Source: Mesostigma viride
Taxonomy: Eukaryota > Streptophyta > Mesostigmatophyceae > Mesostigmatales > Mesostigmataceae
Length of the DNA stretch: 64,000 bases
Assembly: GCA_009746045.1 (NCBI GenBank)
Contig: RPFO01000934.1
Coordinates: forward strand, 461,001-525,000
Direction: 5' to 3'
Shown: piece by piece, positions 1 through 10,776 of the stretch
How positions within the stretch are numbered: the stretch's first letter is position 1
Layout: the number at the start of each line of letters is the position of its first letter
Program-made: the position numbers and the translations under genes
Notes under the pieces: generated by a model
Seen by the model: only the letters and a program-made list of their open reading frames with translations
What the model was told of the DNA's origin: nothing
Databases searched by the model: none

Positions 1-646
1 ACCAAATGGAAGGACCTCGGTGGCCACGAGGATCGAGGCGAGCGTTGACCAGCTGGGGTTCACCCATGTGGCGTACGGCGAGCGGGGAGCAGAGGAGACC
101 GACGCCCCCGTTCCTGGTGCCGTCGCCGCCTCCGTAATAAAACCGCCAGCCGTCGATGTCGTCAGCAGCAAGGGCGGTCGGTCCGCGGGCCGATGTTGTG
201 CGCCGGTGTTGACTTGGATTCCCAGGATGGCGATGTTATTGTCGATGCAGAAACCAATAAGATTGGAGACTCGATGGCACTGACAGTCGTCGCTGCGCAG
301 GCAGTGACAGCGGTCAGCGTCGGGCTGGAGCGTGCGGGCGTTGAAGGTGGCAATGACCAATGGCGCGCGTTGACCGAAAAGCGGGGTGCAGGCGGGGGTG
401 GGGGCGGAGGTGGAGCAGGGTGGTGATGGGGGTGGGGGTGGAGGTGGGGGGGTAGCTAGGGGGGGCGGGTTGAGGACTTATGCTTTCAATCACCGTTTCG
501 ATTCTTCCTGCCAACGCGTCCAGGCGACGCCGACGGTTGGCTCGGGTGGCCAGCCAGAATGAATCTGCGTCTGCACGCATAAGAAATGCGTGCAGTCTGA
601 GGAGGTTTCGGAGGCGGCAGCGCGAGGCGGGGCGAACCTGGCTCAC
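1..646 (-). pseudogene. APE-class LINE ORF2, N-terminal fragment
   Basis: Read on the minus strand, about 350 down to 1 encodes the start of an apurinic-endonuclease-like domain: LVIATFNARTL, then NNIAILGIQ, then, after a frameshift near position 175, a segment with GWRFYYGGGDGTRNGGVG. This is the usual LINE ORF2 N-terminal pattern (N in motif I, Gly-rich RNGGVG). Minus-strand sequence upstream (about 646 to 360) is open and Arg/Pro-rich and may be the preceding part of the same ORF in another frame. The ORF runs off the left edge. The frameshift and a low-complexity G-rich stretch at 391-470 indicate a decayed copy. A likely relative of the APE LINE at 45.9-48.9 kb. Confidence 0.6.
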
Positions 647-1197
647 TGCCGACCCGTTGCTCTCTCTCCGATATTGCCCGAGGGCTGCGAAGGCAAAGGG
701 GCAGGAAGGGGAGTTAGGCAGATCCCACTCAGCTAGAGCCGCGGAGCCGCGGGGCCGCCAGCGTCGACATTAATAGTTGCATGAGGAGGGTTCGCGGCGC
801 GGGCTCCGGCTCGGGTGCAAAGCGAATGAATTTATTATAGGGGGACGGCCAAGCCTGGCAGCGATACCTGAGCTGAAGTTGCCCCGGCGGATCCCCACAC
901 GTGCTGCAGGGAGCAGGTGACCGTCGATGCCGACCGGTGGCGACGGCGGTGACCGGGCGGGGGCCGAGCAGGGGGCTGCATGGGGCGCTGGAAGGGCGGT
1001 ACTGTCCATGGGGGTCGCCGTCATTGGAGGAAGGTCCTGGCCGTTAATGCGGACAATCGATGGAGACGCCATTAAAGAGGCGGGCATAGATGCTGCACCG
1101 TTGTTGCGGGCTGGATTGTTTGGCTGCCCGAGTCGCGGCCTGGTGGACCTCCGGCCGGTTCAGGGCGGCAGCCCGCGGGCCTCAAGCTGCTCCGGGG
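647..1197. other. unassigned GC-rich segment
   Basis: No recognisable protein or RNA gene. It lies between an APE LINE fragment and a block of RLE LINE copies, and may be 5' sequence of the minus-strand APE LINE. Confidence 0.3.
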
Positions 1198-1823
1198 TAT
1201 ATATATTAAAAATATAATTACTTACAGCAGAGTGAAATCACTCAAACCAAAGCAAACGCCCACCTATAAACCTATATACAGAGCCATGTCAAAGCTCTAA
1301 TAATACTACGATAAGACCAATGGAAACGCCTAACGGGATGAACCTAATAGCCCTGCTGCACCGCAAAATCAGCCCGCGTACGGCGGAGCATGATGTCAGC
1401 CATGGCCCGAGTCAGCGCCACCGACAAGCGCTGACGCCAATATGACGTCCAGGTCCGCGCCGACCATGGGGCCCGCTGGCCCTCCAGGTCCAGCCGGTCC
1501 TCCCGGAGCCGGCAACACTCCTTGAAGAAGGCGGAGGTCAGGGGCCCCATGGCCCCAAACTCCTCCAGGACAAAGGGCACCACACGATGGTGCCCGACGT
1601 CGCCGTAGGCCAGGAGCTTGGCCCGCTCCGCCCGGTCCGCCGTGTACCTGCCGTGAGGGAGGCCCCAGCCACGTGGCTAAGAGCCAAGGGCCGCGCCACC
1701 GAAACGTCAATAAGCAGATGCCGGCCACCCCCCTCAAAGTCCAGCACCACGATGTCAGGCCGGTGGTTGGGGGAATAGAAGGCAGCGCCATCCGCATCCT
1801 CGGACCGGATGTTCGCGTGGGGG
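1198..1823 (-). mobile_element. RLE-LINE family A, 5'-truncated copy A1
   Basis: Minus-strand copy of the 3' end of the element found nearly complete at 33.9-39.1 kb. It has the C-terminal endonuclease region (LLIDVSVARPL through RRTRADFAVQQGY and stop), the 3' UTR, and the AT tail ending in TTTTTAATATATA at its left end. It is joined head-to-head to copy A2 through a short TATATATATTAAAA linker. Confidence 0.9.
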
Positions 1824-1837
1824 TATATATATTAAAA

Positions 1838-3825
1838 TGGCTCCGGGGCGCTCTTCCGGCTCAGGTCCGGCTGGCCGCCGAGGGCCACGACGAACGCATC
1901 CAGTCGGCCTTGGCGCAGCTGGTCCCGGGCCCCGACCTCCCGCCACATGCTACTCGCATTGCCTCCCTGCCTGCACGGATGGGTGGCTGTGGTCTGACTC
2001 GTGCCGCCCGGCTGGCCCCAGCAGCATTTTTGGGCTCCGTCGCTCAGTCGTGGGCGGAAAGCTGCCGGCTCCTGCCCCTTTTGGCAACGGCAGCGCCTGA
2101 CCTCCTGGACCCCAGCCGCAGCCCTTTGCCCTTCGTCACCGCCATCCAGGAGGCCTATGCTGAGATCCAGCAGGCCTGTTGATCTCCCGTCCGTGCCGCT
2201 CAGGCGGTACAGCGCCACCTCCCTCGCGGCACTCCCTCGGTCGCCTCCGTTCACTCTCCCGCCGCATTCCCTGCTCGCGTCATCGATAAACACCAGAGAA
2301 CCTACGCGGGTATTCTGCACACGGCTGATTGGATTGCTCTTTTCGCGGACCTCAACGCCCAGGGACGTGCGTGGCTGGCCGGGCCCACTTCAAATGTTCC
2401 GCCGTCCAAGCCAAGTGTGTGACACTTTTTCGCTATTTTCGCAAAAAAAAAATAAAATTTCGCACGAGTTCGCGTGATTTTCGCGTGATTTTCGCAAAAT
2501 TTTCACACATTTTCGCACGATTTCGCACGATTTCGCACAATTTTGCATGATTTCGCACGATTTCGCATGGATTTCAACCAAGGGTCGTTTTGGGGAGTGA
2601 CGTTTGACAAAATTTCGCATGAATTCACACACGTTGTGCACATCAAAATTTTTTACCGTCGACATTTTTCACATGAAATTTCGCACGATTTCAGCAAATT
2701 TCGCACAAATTCGCACGATTTCAGCAAATTTCACACGATTTCAGCAAATTTCGCACAATTTCGCACGATTTCGCACGACGAATCACTCTGCAGAGTGACG
2801 ATCGTCGAAAAAGTCAAAAAAACGACAAAAAGTGTCACACTTTTCGGAACATTTGAAGTGGGCCCGGCCGGCTGTTCTCGCTTTCCTTGCGGAGTGTGGG
2901 CTCGGCGTACCTTCGTGCTCTTCCCATGGCCCCCCCATTCGCCTTGGCTCCCAGCCACTACTCGGTGGCGCTCCGGCACCAGCTATTTGCCCCGCAGCCT
3001 CTTGTTCCGGCCGGGCGGCCTTCTTGTGGTAGCTGTGGGCAGCCGCTGGATCCCACGGGGACTCACTACCTTGCCTGCATGGGGGGCCAACAGAATCAGA
3101 ATTGGTATTTGTATTTGCACACTTTTTTTGTATTTGTATTTGCACACTGTGGCGAGCACCACCGTCAGAGTGGTGCTCGCCATGCTTCGGTCGGTTTTCC
3201 CCCACGCGAACATCCGGTCCGAGGATGCGGATGGCGCTGCCTTCTATTCCCCCAACCACCGGCCTGACATCGTGGTGCTGGACTTTGAGGGGGGTGGCCG
3301 GCATCTGCTTATTGACGTTTTGGTGGCGCGGCCCTTGGCTCTTAGCCACGTGGCTGGGGCCTCCCTCACGGCAGGTACACGGCGGACCGGGCGGAGCGGG
3401 CCAAGCTCCTGGCCTACGGCGACGTCGGGCACCATCGTGTGGTGCCCTTTGTCCTGGAGGAGTTTGGGGCCATGGGGCCCCTGACCTCCGCCTTCTTCAA
3501 GGAGTGTTGCCGGCTCCTGGAGGACCGGCTGGACCTGGAGGGCCAGCGGGCCCCATGCATGGTCTGCGCGGACCTGGACGTCATATTGGCGTCAGCGCTT
3601 GTCGGTGGCGCTGACTCGGGCCATGGCTGACATCATGCTCCGCCGTACGCGGGCTGATTTTGCGGTGCAGCAGGGCTATTAGGTTCATCCCGTTAGGCGT
3701 TTCCATTGGTCTTATCGTAGTATAGAGCTTTGACATGGCTCTGTATATAGGTTTATAGCTGGGCGTTTGCTTTGGTTTGAGTGATTTCACTCTGCTGTAA
3801 GTAATTATATTTTTATAATATATAT
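1838..3825 (+). mobile_element. RLE-LINE family A, 5'-truncated copy A2, interrupted
   Basis: Plus-strand copy beginning at the position equivalent to 37679 of the near full-length element and running to the shared 3' tail. It is split by a 493-bp TIR element at 2377-2869. It also has several small insertions relative to the other copies: CGCAG near 2115, GAT near 2183, CTT near 3025, and a duplicated and inverted stretch at 3120-3180, where GGCGAGCACCACCGTCAG faces its own complement. These break the reading frame. Tail-to-tail with A3. Confidence 0.9.
2377..2869. mobile_element. non-autonomous TIR element (MITE-like), 493 bp
   Basis: Perfect 25-bp terminal inverted repeats at 2377-2401 and 2845-2869, beginning GGCCGGGCCC. 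A second block of TIR homology lies just inside (GTGTGACACTTTTT on the left and its complement on the right). GGCT is duplicated at 2373-2376 and 2870-2873, while the uninterrupted LINE copy (near 38209) has one GGCT, so this is an insertion with a 4-bp target duplication. The interior is a degenerate repeat of TTTCGCACGA-like words and has no convincing ORF. Confidence 0.88.
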
Positions 3826-4499
3826 TAAAAATATATAATTATACTGACAGCAGAGTGAAATCACTCAAACCAAAGCAAACGCTCAGCTATAAACCTATAT
3901 ACAGAGCCATGTCAAAGCTCTATACTACGATAAGACCAATGGAAACGCCTAACGGGATGAACCTAATAGCCCTGCTGCACCGCAAAATCAGCCCGCGTAC
4001 GGCGGAGCATGATGTCAGCCATGGCCCGAGTCAGCGCCACCGACAAGCGCTGGCGCCAATATGACGTCCAGGTCCGCGCCGACCATGGGGCCCGCTGGCC
4101 CTCCAGGTCCAGCCGGTCCTCCAGGAGCCGGCAACACTCCTTGAAGAAGGCGGAGGTCAGGCCCCAAACTCCTCCAGGCCTCCAGGCCCCGGGGCCCCAT
4201 GGCCCCAAACTCCTCCAGGACAATTCTTTAAAGGGCACCACACGATGGTGCCCGACGTCGCCGTAGGCCAGGAGCTTGGCCCGCTCCGCCCGGTCCGCCG
4301 TGTGTCCTACCGTGAAGGAGGCCCCAGCCACGTGGCTAAGAGCCAAGGGCCGCGCCACCGAAACGTCAATAAGCAGATGCCGGCCACCCCCCTCGAGGAT
4401 CAAAGTCCAGCACCACGATGTCAGGCCGGTGGTTGGGGGAATAGAAGGCAGCGCCATCCGCATCCTCGGACCGGATGTTCGCGTGGGGGAAAACCGACC
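3826..4499 (-). mobile_element. RLE-LINE family A, 5'-truncated copy A3
   Basis: Minus-strand copy, tail-to-tail with A2. It covers the endonuclease C-terminus and 3' UTR. It contains extra bases relative to sister copies near 4160-4200 (a duplicated CTCCAGG stretch), 4221-4230 and 4393-4402, which break the frame. Confidence 0.9.
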
Positions 4500-4520
4500 G
4501 GGGTATATTATTATATATGT

Positions 4521-4579
4521 CATATATATTAAAAATATAATTACTTACAGCAGAGTGAAATCACTCAAACCAAAGCAAA
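4521..4579 (-). mobile_element. RLE-LINE family A, 59-bp ultra-short copy A4
   Basis: Only the last ~59 bp of the element (AT tail plus the TTACAGCAGAGTGAAATCAC end) are present. The copy is flanked by an exact 18-bp direct repeat, GTATATTATTATATATGT, at 4503-4520 and 4580-4597, as expected of a target-site duplication from an abortive insertion. Confidence 0.85.
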
Positions 4580-4615
4580 GTATATTATTATATATGTAGT
4601 AGTAATCGTCCATGC

Positions 4616-5667
4616 TCAGTTGGGTATCGTGGAGGCCTCCCGAGCGCGCCTTCTGTACCTGCAGTGTGTCCTCCTTGCGGTGGAATTCAACTGACCAATT
4701 AAGACGGGGGCGGTGGGGCCGCCGAGCCGGCGTGCCGTTTTAATGACGACGCTTTGGGCCACGCTGAGCTTAATTCCCCAGCAGGAAGGGGTCGCCCCGG
4801 AGGTAGGTGCCCAGGCGTGCATCGTTGACGTTCGAGGCCCGGACGCCACGCACCACAAATAATACTGCATGAGCGAATGAGTGGGTTCGATCGTGCACAG
4901 CATCCCGTGTGCTGGCCTTGACGGCTGTTTTGATTTCGTTGATGAGCTCCGTAGGGTTCTGAAGCGTGGCGGCATAGGTGGTCTTGGCAGGGGTAATGGA
5001 GGCGGCAAGTTGTTGCTGGAGCTGCATGGTGGAGGACTCAGCTGCTGCTGCTGCTGCTGCGCATGCAGTCCTGCTGCAATGTGGGTGATGGCGGAGTGGA
5101 TGGAGGTGTCGGTGTGTGTGCATGGAATTAATGGGCGTGGTGGGTGGCGAGGTGGTCGTGGACAGGGTTGAGGGCAGGGCCGGTTGAGGAGGGAGGGGAG
5201 GTGATCGAAGCAGGTATTGGCGACTTGCTTGGCGGTGATGTTGATGGCGGCGGCAGCAACAGTGCGGTCGGCTCCCAGGTCCAGAGAGGCCATGACGAAG
5301 CGCTCAAGGGCGCTGTCGGAAAGACGGGAGCACGTCCACCAGACTGCGAGGCAGAGCTAGGTCGGTGTCGTCGGGGTAACTTGTCGTGGAGAAAGTCCGA
5401 CAGGTGGGTAACCTGTTGGTTGCAGTCCCGGATCTCGCACTTTTTCTCGGCAGCCAATTGCAGGATGGTGACGGCGGCAGCTCGGGACAGGCGCATGATG
5501 GCGCGAGTCAAGGCCAGGCTGGCCATTTGCCAGGTAAAAGCGCGGCAGCTTCCTCGGCAGAAAAGGCCTCCTCGCGGGTATCGGCATGGCAGGGTCGCTG
5601 TTCGGCGGAGCGGTGGAGTGGAGCGGCCGGGATGCTGACAGCACTTGGCGCCCGGCATAGCGTGCAA
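4616..5667 (-). pseudogene. possible LINE ORF1/gag-like remnant
   Basis: Three overlapping minus-strand open stretches appear to be one protein broken by frameshifts. It has an N-terminal part with MASLALTRAIMRLSRAAAV and KKCEIRDCNQQVTHL, a Gln/Pro-rich middle, then NEIKTAVKASTRDAVHDRT, LGTYLRGDPFLLGN and, in another frame, SVAQSVVIKTARRLGG. This suggests a nucleic-acid-binding ORF1 of a retroelement, and the strand matches the APE fragment at 1-646. No family can be assigned with certainty. Confidence 0.35.
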
Positions 5668-5740
5668 GTAGATGCATACAGACAGGTAGCGGTTACAGAA
5701 CCGCTATTAAGAACTCCTTAGGCATGGCTCGCGATTACCC
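5666..5740 (+). repeat. 75-bp direct repeat, copy 1
   Basis: Identical by eye to 6241-6315 (offset 575). It is interleaved with the 415-bp direct repeat, giving the order a-b-a'-b'. Confidence 0.9.
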
Positions 5741-5777
5741 GCGCAGACCAGGCCACCAAAGAGGGTGGGTGGGTGGG

Positions 5778-6192
5778 ACAAGAAAAAAGACCACAACAAT
5801 GTCACTACGCCGCCAAAGTAGTCAAACTGCCCTAGCACGGGGCTGACATCAGCAACCGAGCTTAACTTAACACGCCAACCTGAGAATGTAGCGACACCTA
5901 CCGTACCACAAAAACAACAACCAATCAAATACCCTTTCCGAAAGGTTCTAATTATCATTCAACAAACCGGTTCAACAAACCCGGCCCTGTCAAACTTTAA
6001 GCATAAGATTGTTTCGAGATTGTAGCACAATAGGGCCACTGCCCCTACTAACAATTCCAGGTCGCCAGCCATTAGCCAAATCCGGTTACATCTGCCAAAC
6101 CCGCCCGGTTCAGCCGACCATCCAGGCGGCTCCCGTGAGCGGCCTTATTCCCCGCCTCACTTCGAGAAACTCTTTTCAAAGAAATCCGATTC
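5778..6192 (+). repeat. 415-bp direct repeat, copy 1
   Basis: Repeated at 7199-7613 with a constant offset of 1421 bp and no visible indel. It starts ACAAGAAAAAAGACC and ends GAAATCCGATTC. No coding function is recognised. It could be LTR-like or part of a split-direct-repeat element. Confidence 0.9.
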
Positions 6193-6240
6193 ATACACCC
6201 GTTTGCTCACCATAGTCACCAGCATCTTTGTTAAAACAAT

Positions 6241-6315
6241 AAGTAGATGCATACAGACAGGTAGCGGTTACAGAACCGCTATTAAGAACTCCTTAGGCAT
6301 GGCTCGCGATTACCC
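6241..6315 (+). repeat. 75-bp direct repeat, copy 2
   Basis: Second copy of 5666-5740. Confidence 0.9.
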
Positions 6316-7198
6316 AACCTCCCCTTCCTGGCCCTCCGGTCCGCTAAAGAAGCACCATTTCCTTTCCCGTCAAAAGCTGTCCTGTCGCGATGGGCGCTCT
6401 CCGTTGCCAGAAAACAGATTTAATTCCCAGCGACTGTGAATGCACAAAAATTCATGCACTGTCAATCGACACAGCTCGCATTTTTGACCCCACTCGGGGG
6501 CCCCCGCTGACCTCGTTGCCGACCTCTTCTCTGGTCCGCTAAGGGGTGCTGTCGCGGAACACAAAGTCAAAGCAAAAGCTGCTGACTGGCGCCGCTGATT
6601 CCAGCCGACGCCCAGTTTACAACTTTTTTGAAGAGCAACCAACCTAGTGCCGAGCACATAAACACTCCTTCCGTACAAAAAAGTGGAAATACCACTGATT
6701 ACGAAATCAAGTTGGCTTTCAGCCCTTGCCTCCTGCGCCGAGGCTCCGTGTCCCACAACGGTGACTTAAATTTTTTACCCCCCCGAGCCGCGGCGGCCCT
6801 CAAGCCAAGCCCAACCCGGAATGCAAGCATTTCCAGGTACGAGACAACTCAAAGGCAGGCCAGCCTGCCGACAGCCCAACCCGAGGCGCAAGCATCCCCA
6901 GGTACGGAACCATCAAGCAAGCTAGCCCTTGCCCAACCCGGCCAGCTGGCCGTTTCTTTCAAACAAACCAGCCATTAAATAATGCATCAGCCCCCGCTTC
7001 GCATTTAAACCCCGATCACCCGGACATTAATTCCGGGCCAGTGGCAGCCATGAATCCCAACCGCCTTAAGCAGCCAGGGATCATGGATGCCGGAAATTTG
7101 GTTAACAAATTTTAGCCCCGCACCCATGCTGAGCGCAAGGCTGGTGAGGCACTTCTTGTACCGCCATAGCCTCAGCCGTCGGCGCTCAGCCAACGTTT
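6316..7198. other. unassigned sequence between direct repeats
   Basis: Short open frames only, none resembling a known protein. Internal similarity is visible around 6810-6960 (CAAGC...CCCAACCCG...GCAAGCATT/CCCCAGGTACG), suggesting old local duplication. Confidence 0.4.
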
Positions 7199-7613
7199 AC
7201 AAGAAAAAAGACCACAACAATGTCACTACGCCGCCAAAGTAGTCAAACTGCCCTAGCACGGGGCTGACATCAGCAACCGAGCTTAACTTAACACGCCAAC
7301 CTGAGAATGTAGCGACACCTACCGTACCACAAAAACAACAACCAATCAAATACCCTTTCCGAAAGGTTCTAATTATCATTCAACAAACCGGTTCAACAAA
7401 CCCGGCCCTGTCAAACTTTAAGCATAAGATTGTTTCGAGATTGTAGCACAATAGGGCCACTGCCCCTACTAACAATTCCAGGTCGCCAGCCATTAGCCAA
7501 ATCCGGTTACATCTGCCAAACCCGCCCGGTTCAGCCGACCATCCAGGCGGCTCCCGTGAGCGGCCTTATTCCCCGCCTCACTTCGAGAAACTCTTTTCAA
7601 AGAAATCCGATTC
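7199..7613 (+). repeat. 415-bp direct repeat, copy 2
   Basis: Second copy of 5778-6192. The flanking sequence differs on both sides. Confidence 0.9.
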
Positions 7614-8253
7614 CAATGACGCCATGGCTTCTTCAGCGAGTTGGTGCAGGGCCGCGGACGCTTGTGATTGTTGGGATGAGTCGTATTCCGCCATATCGAG
7701 CTGAAAAAGATCGATATTTGCTGGGCAGGGCGGTGCCGGTATCTTTGGAAATATTGAGCGATAGCTGTAGAAAATTATATCACCGTGTTTGTCTTAAAAA
7801 GACAAGTCTAATGCAAGCAACCCGATGAAATTTCATGGCCGGAGTCAAAAGTTATGAGCATATTGCATTCCGTCACCGCATTTTCCCCCATACACCCCAG
7901 CTGCCATTAGGCCGTGAGCTGTTACGTGTTAATTAATACCCCCTGAACCATTCAGATCCAGCCGTGGCCTAAACCTGTTTCACGCTTAATTGGATACCTT
8001 TGGTATCGAGTGGACAGGTGTGTTGTACTTCTACACGCCATGAGCTCACGTAGTGGGCACCGTATCTAGCACAAATCCGAATTACTGGCACCACTTTCCG
8101 GTTATATAATGATCGAGTTTTTTTTCGCAGTTACGCTGTAGCTTGCAGATGCCTAGGATAGCATTCGTAGGACATCTTGCTCGCATAGAGGGCACCATAG
8201 ATATAGAGTTGGCTTGATGTTGTAGATAGTTTAGACCGGTAGGATTGCGTGTA
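7614..8253. other. unassigned sequence before microsatellite
   Basis: No gene recognised. The last ~35 bp before the array (about 8215-8250) are the reverse complement of the sequence that follows the GGAT array at 50547-50580. Confidence 0.4.
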
Positions 8254-8788
8254 CCCATCCATCCATCCATCCATCCATCCATCCATCCATCCATCCATCC
8301 ATCCATCCATCCATCCATCCATCCATCCATCCATCCATCCATCCATCCATCCATCCATCCATCCATCCATCCATCCATCCATCCATCCATCCATCCATCC
8401 ATCCATCCATCCATCCATCCATCCATCCATCCATCCATCCATCCATCCATCCATCCATCCATCCATCCATCCATCCATCCATCCATCCATCCATCCATCC
8501 ATCCATCCATCCATCCATCCATCCATCCATCCATCCATCCATCCATCCATCCATCCATCCATCCATCCATCCATCCATCCATCCATCCATCCATCCATCC
8601 ATCCATCCATCCATCCATCCATCCATCCATCCATCCATCCATCCATCCATCCATCCATCCATCCATCCATCCATCCATCCATCCATCCATCCATCCATCC
8701 ATCCATCCATCCATCCATCCATCCATCCATCCATCCATCCATCCATCCATCCATCCATCCATCCATCCATCCATCCATCCATCCATCC
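8254..8788 (+). repeat. (ATCC)n microsatellite, ~535 bp
   Basis: About 134 uninterrupted ATCC units. None of the six frames contains a stop codon, so the long IHPS/WMDG reading frames through it are artefacts. It abuts the 5' side of an L1-like ORF1 fragment. Confidence 0.97.
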
Positions 8789-8789
8789 C

Positions 8790-9350
8790 CGGCAGGATGC
8801 TGGCGACCTCCCGCCGCTCTCCTACGCGGACCTGCTGCGGTCAGCGACCGCCTCCACCACCGACGCCATCGCCACAAAGCTCCAGGAGCTGGAGGACCAC
8901 CGCCAGGCCCAGCAACGGGAGGTCACCGATCGCGCTCGCCGCGAGTGCCGAGTGGTGCTACGTCGCTTCCCCCAGAAGCCGGGTGAGACGTCAACCTCTC
9001 TTGCTGACGAGCTCAAGAACCAGCTTCTTACCCTCATGGGCCTGGTAGGTGAGGTAGAACTGCGTGGGTGCCACCGCCTTCCCCACTCACGGGACAAGGC
9101 GGCTCCCCCACCAGTCCTACTCACCTTCTCCTCCCCTGAGGATAAGCAGCGGTTCCTCTCTCGTCGCAAGCGGTTGCACGACCTCACCTGGACGCTGGAT
9201 GACGACCTCACCCCCGCTCAGCAACAGCAGCGACGCGACCTGTGGCCGGAATACCTCCGCCATAAGCAGGACCCCCAGAAGCCCAAGGTGTACTGGAGGG
9301 GCGGGGACCTGATGATCAACCACAAGATGTGGACGCCCCCAGCGGGCTAG
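8790..9350 (+). pseudogene. L1-like LINE ORF1 (RNA-binding protein), 5'-truncated
   Basis: Open from the edge of the microsatellite to TAG at 9348-9350, ~186 residues with no start codon of its own. It begins with a heptad-like Gln/Glu/Leu region ([17 protein letters not shown]), then an RRM-like segment ([42 protein letters not shown]), then a C-terminal domain with [18 protein letters not shown] and [13 protein letters not shown]. This order (coiled coil, RRM, C-terminal domain) is that of L1-type ORF1p, an RNA chaperone that packages the element's transcript. Related fragments are at 50.74-51.11 kb and 49.91-50.13 kb. The N-terminus is missing, replaced by the ATCC array. Confidence 0.72.
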
Positions 9351-9767
9351 AATAGCAATAGCCCTAGCTTGTAACCATTGGCGTCACTGCCGCTAAGGCA
9401 GCCATGCCTAGAATGTTGCCTAGCTGTGCCAACACACCTAGTCACGTGCCGCCAACGCACGGTACACAACCAGCCATAGCCTAGTCCTAGTACAGCCATG
9501 CTACGCCCTGGCTATGTTCAGATTACTTGCCCACGCTCCTTGCTATGATATGCTCACATGGGTCTTATTGCACCCACAGTTTGCCGGATCGTTAGCCTGT
9601 CCTTTTAGCTAGCCGCGCCCGATTGCAGCTGTGGCATGCCTTTGGCATGAAGGAGACTGGGGGTCTCTGCCCTTTCTCCTGTAGTGCACACACAGGGATT
9701 AAAAGCACTTCGGTGCTCCGTGACTCCCCAACGGGAGCACGAGTTTAATTAATTAATTAATTAATTA
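9351..9767 (+). mobile_element. L1-like LINE 3' region with terminal hairpin and TTAA tail
   Basis: Follows the ORF1 fragment directly. It ends with GATTAAAAGCACTTCGG, then a stem-loop in which GTGCTCC (about 9713) pairs with GGGAGCAC (about 9733) around GTGACTCCCCAAC, then GAGTTTAATTAATTAA repeats. The same end recurs at 10247-10293, 51497-51543 and, decayed, 52603-52642. Such 3' stem-loops are typical recognition sites for LINE reverse transcriptases. Confidence 0.7.
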
Positions 9768-10234
9768 ATCCATCCATCCATCCATCCATCCATCCATCCA
9801 TCCATCCATCCATCCATCCATCCATCCATCCATCCATCCATCCATCCATCCATCCATCCATCCATCCATCCATCCATCCATCCATCCATCCATCCATCCA
9901 TCCATCCATCCATCCATCCATCCATCCATCCATCCATCCATCCATCCATCCATCCATCCATCCATCCATCCATCCATCCATCCATCCATCCATCCATCCA
10001 TCCATCCATCCATCCATCCATCCATCCATCCATCCATCCATCCATCCATCCATCCATCCATCCATCCATCCATCCATCCATCCATCCATCCATCCATCCA
10101 TCCATCCATCCATCCATCCATCCATCCATCCATCCATCCATCCATCCATCCATCCATCCATCCATCCATCCATCCATCCATCCATCCATCCATCCATCCA
10201 TCCATCCATCCATCCATCCATCCATCCATCCATC
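9768..10234 (+). repeat. (ATCC)n microsatellite, ~467 bp
   Basis: About 116 ATCC units directly joined to the TTAA tail of the upstream LINE end and followed by another LINE 3' hairpin. Confidence 0.97.
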
Positions 10235-10293
10235 AGGGTTAATGCTCCGTGACTCCCCAACGGGAGCACGAGTTTAATTGATTAATTAATTAA
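10235..10293 (+). mobile_element. second L1-like LINE 3' hairpin and tail
   Basis: TGCTCC...GGGAGCAC stem-loop followed by GAGTTTAATTGATTAATTAATTAA. It duplicates the end at 9713-9767, so the ATCC array lies between two copies of the 3' terminus. Confidence 0.75.
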
Positions 10294-10303
10294 TCTTGCT
10301 CGC

Positions 10304-10776
10304 ACCAGTCAGGTAGACACCGACCTCGGTCTGGCCGGCCCCCAGCGGCTTGGCCAGCCAGGGAGGCATATCCTGACCTGGCCTGGCCCCAAGGACATTC
10401 CTAGAAAGATGGGTAAACATGCCATGACCTATACACAGCAGTTGCTGGCCGACCTATAGTGGTCCCAGCCCAGTTTGAACACCGCATTCACTCCCTCTCT
10501 CTTGCTTGGACTGCTATGCAGAACAAGAAGAGGTGGAAGACGATTGTCCAGCTAGGCCCACACGCCCGCCCCTGTGGGCAAGCCCCCCCCCCCCAAGAGG
10601 AAGGGGCGTTTTGCTGAGTAAAGTAGTTAGGGTTTTCTAGATTAGATTAGCTTAGAGTTAGACTAGTTTGGTTTCGCGGCTTCGCCCACCTCCATCCATC
10701 CAGCAAGGGAATATGTGCTACATGATCTCCCAACGGAGTCATGTTAATTATAATTTAATTTCAATTTTTTTTTGGA
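10304..10776 (+). pseudogene. LINE ORF2 C-terminal fragment and 3' end
   Basis: Translation gives QVDTDLGLAGPQRLGQPGRHILTW, paralleling QVDTSDRLAGTKPAQPAGR and YVLTW at 48475-48545 of the APE LINE. A second open stretch further on reads FEHRIHSLSLAWTAMQNKK and RWKTIVQLG and ends with a stop near 10620. A decayed terminal hairpin (CTCCCAACGGAG) and AT-rich tail follow at 10725-10775. Several stops and a frame change show it is dead. Confidence 0.55.

Noticed and set aside
5707-5958. Repeated small proteins encoded in the 415-bp direct repeats (both strands)
   Set aside because: The two copies look identical at the DNA level, so shared open frames do not show coding constraint, and no family resemblance is seen.
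8231-10269. Long reading frames of repeated IHPS or WMDG across the ATCC arrays (and the same at 50279-50669)
   Set aside because: A tetranucleotide repeat of ATCC/GGAT has no stop codon in any frame, so these frames arise automatically and give no evidence of coding.
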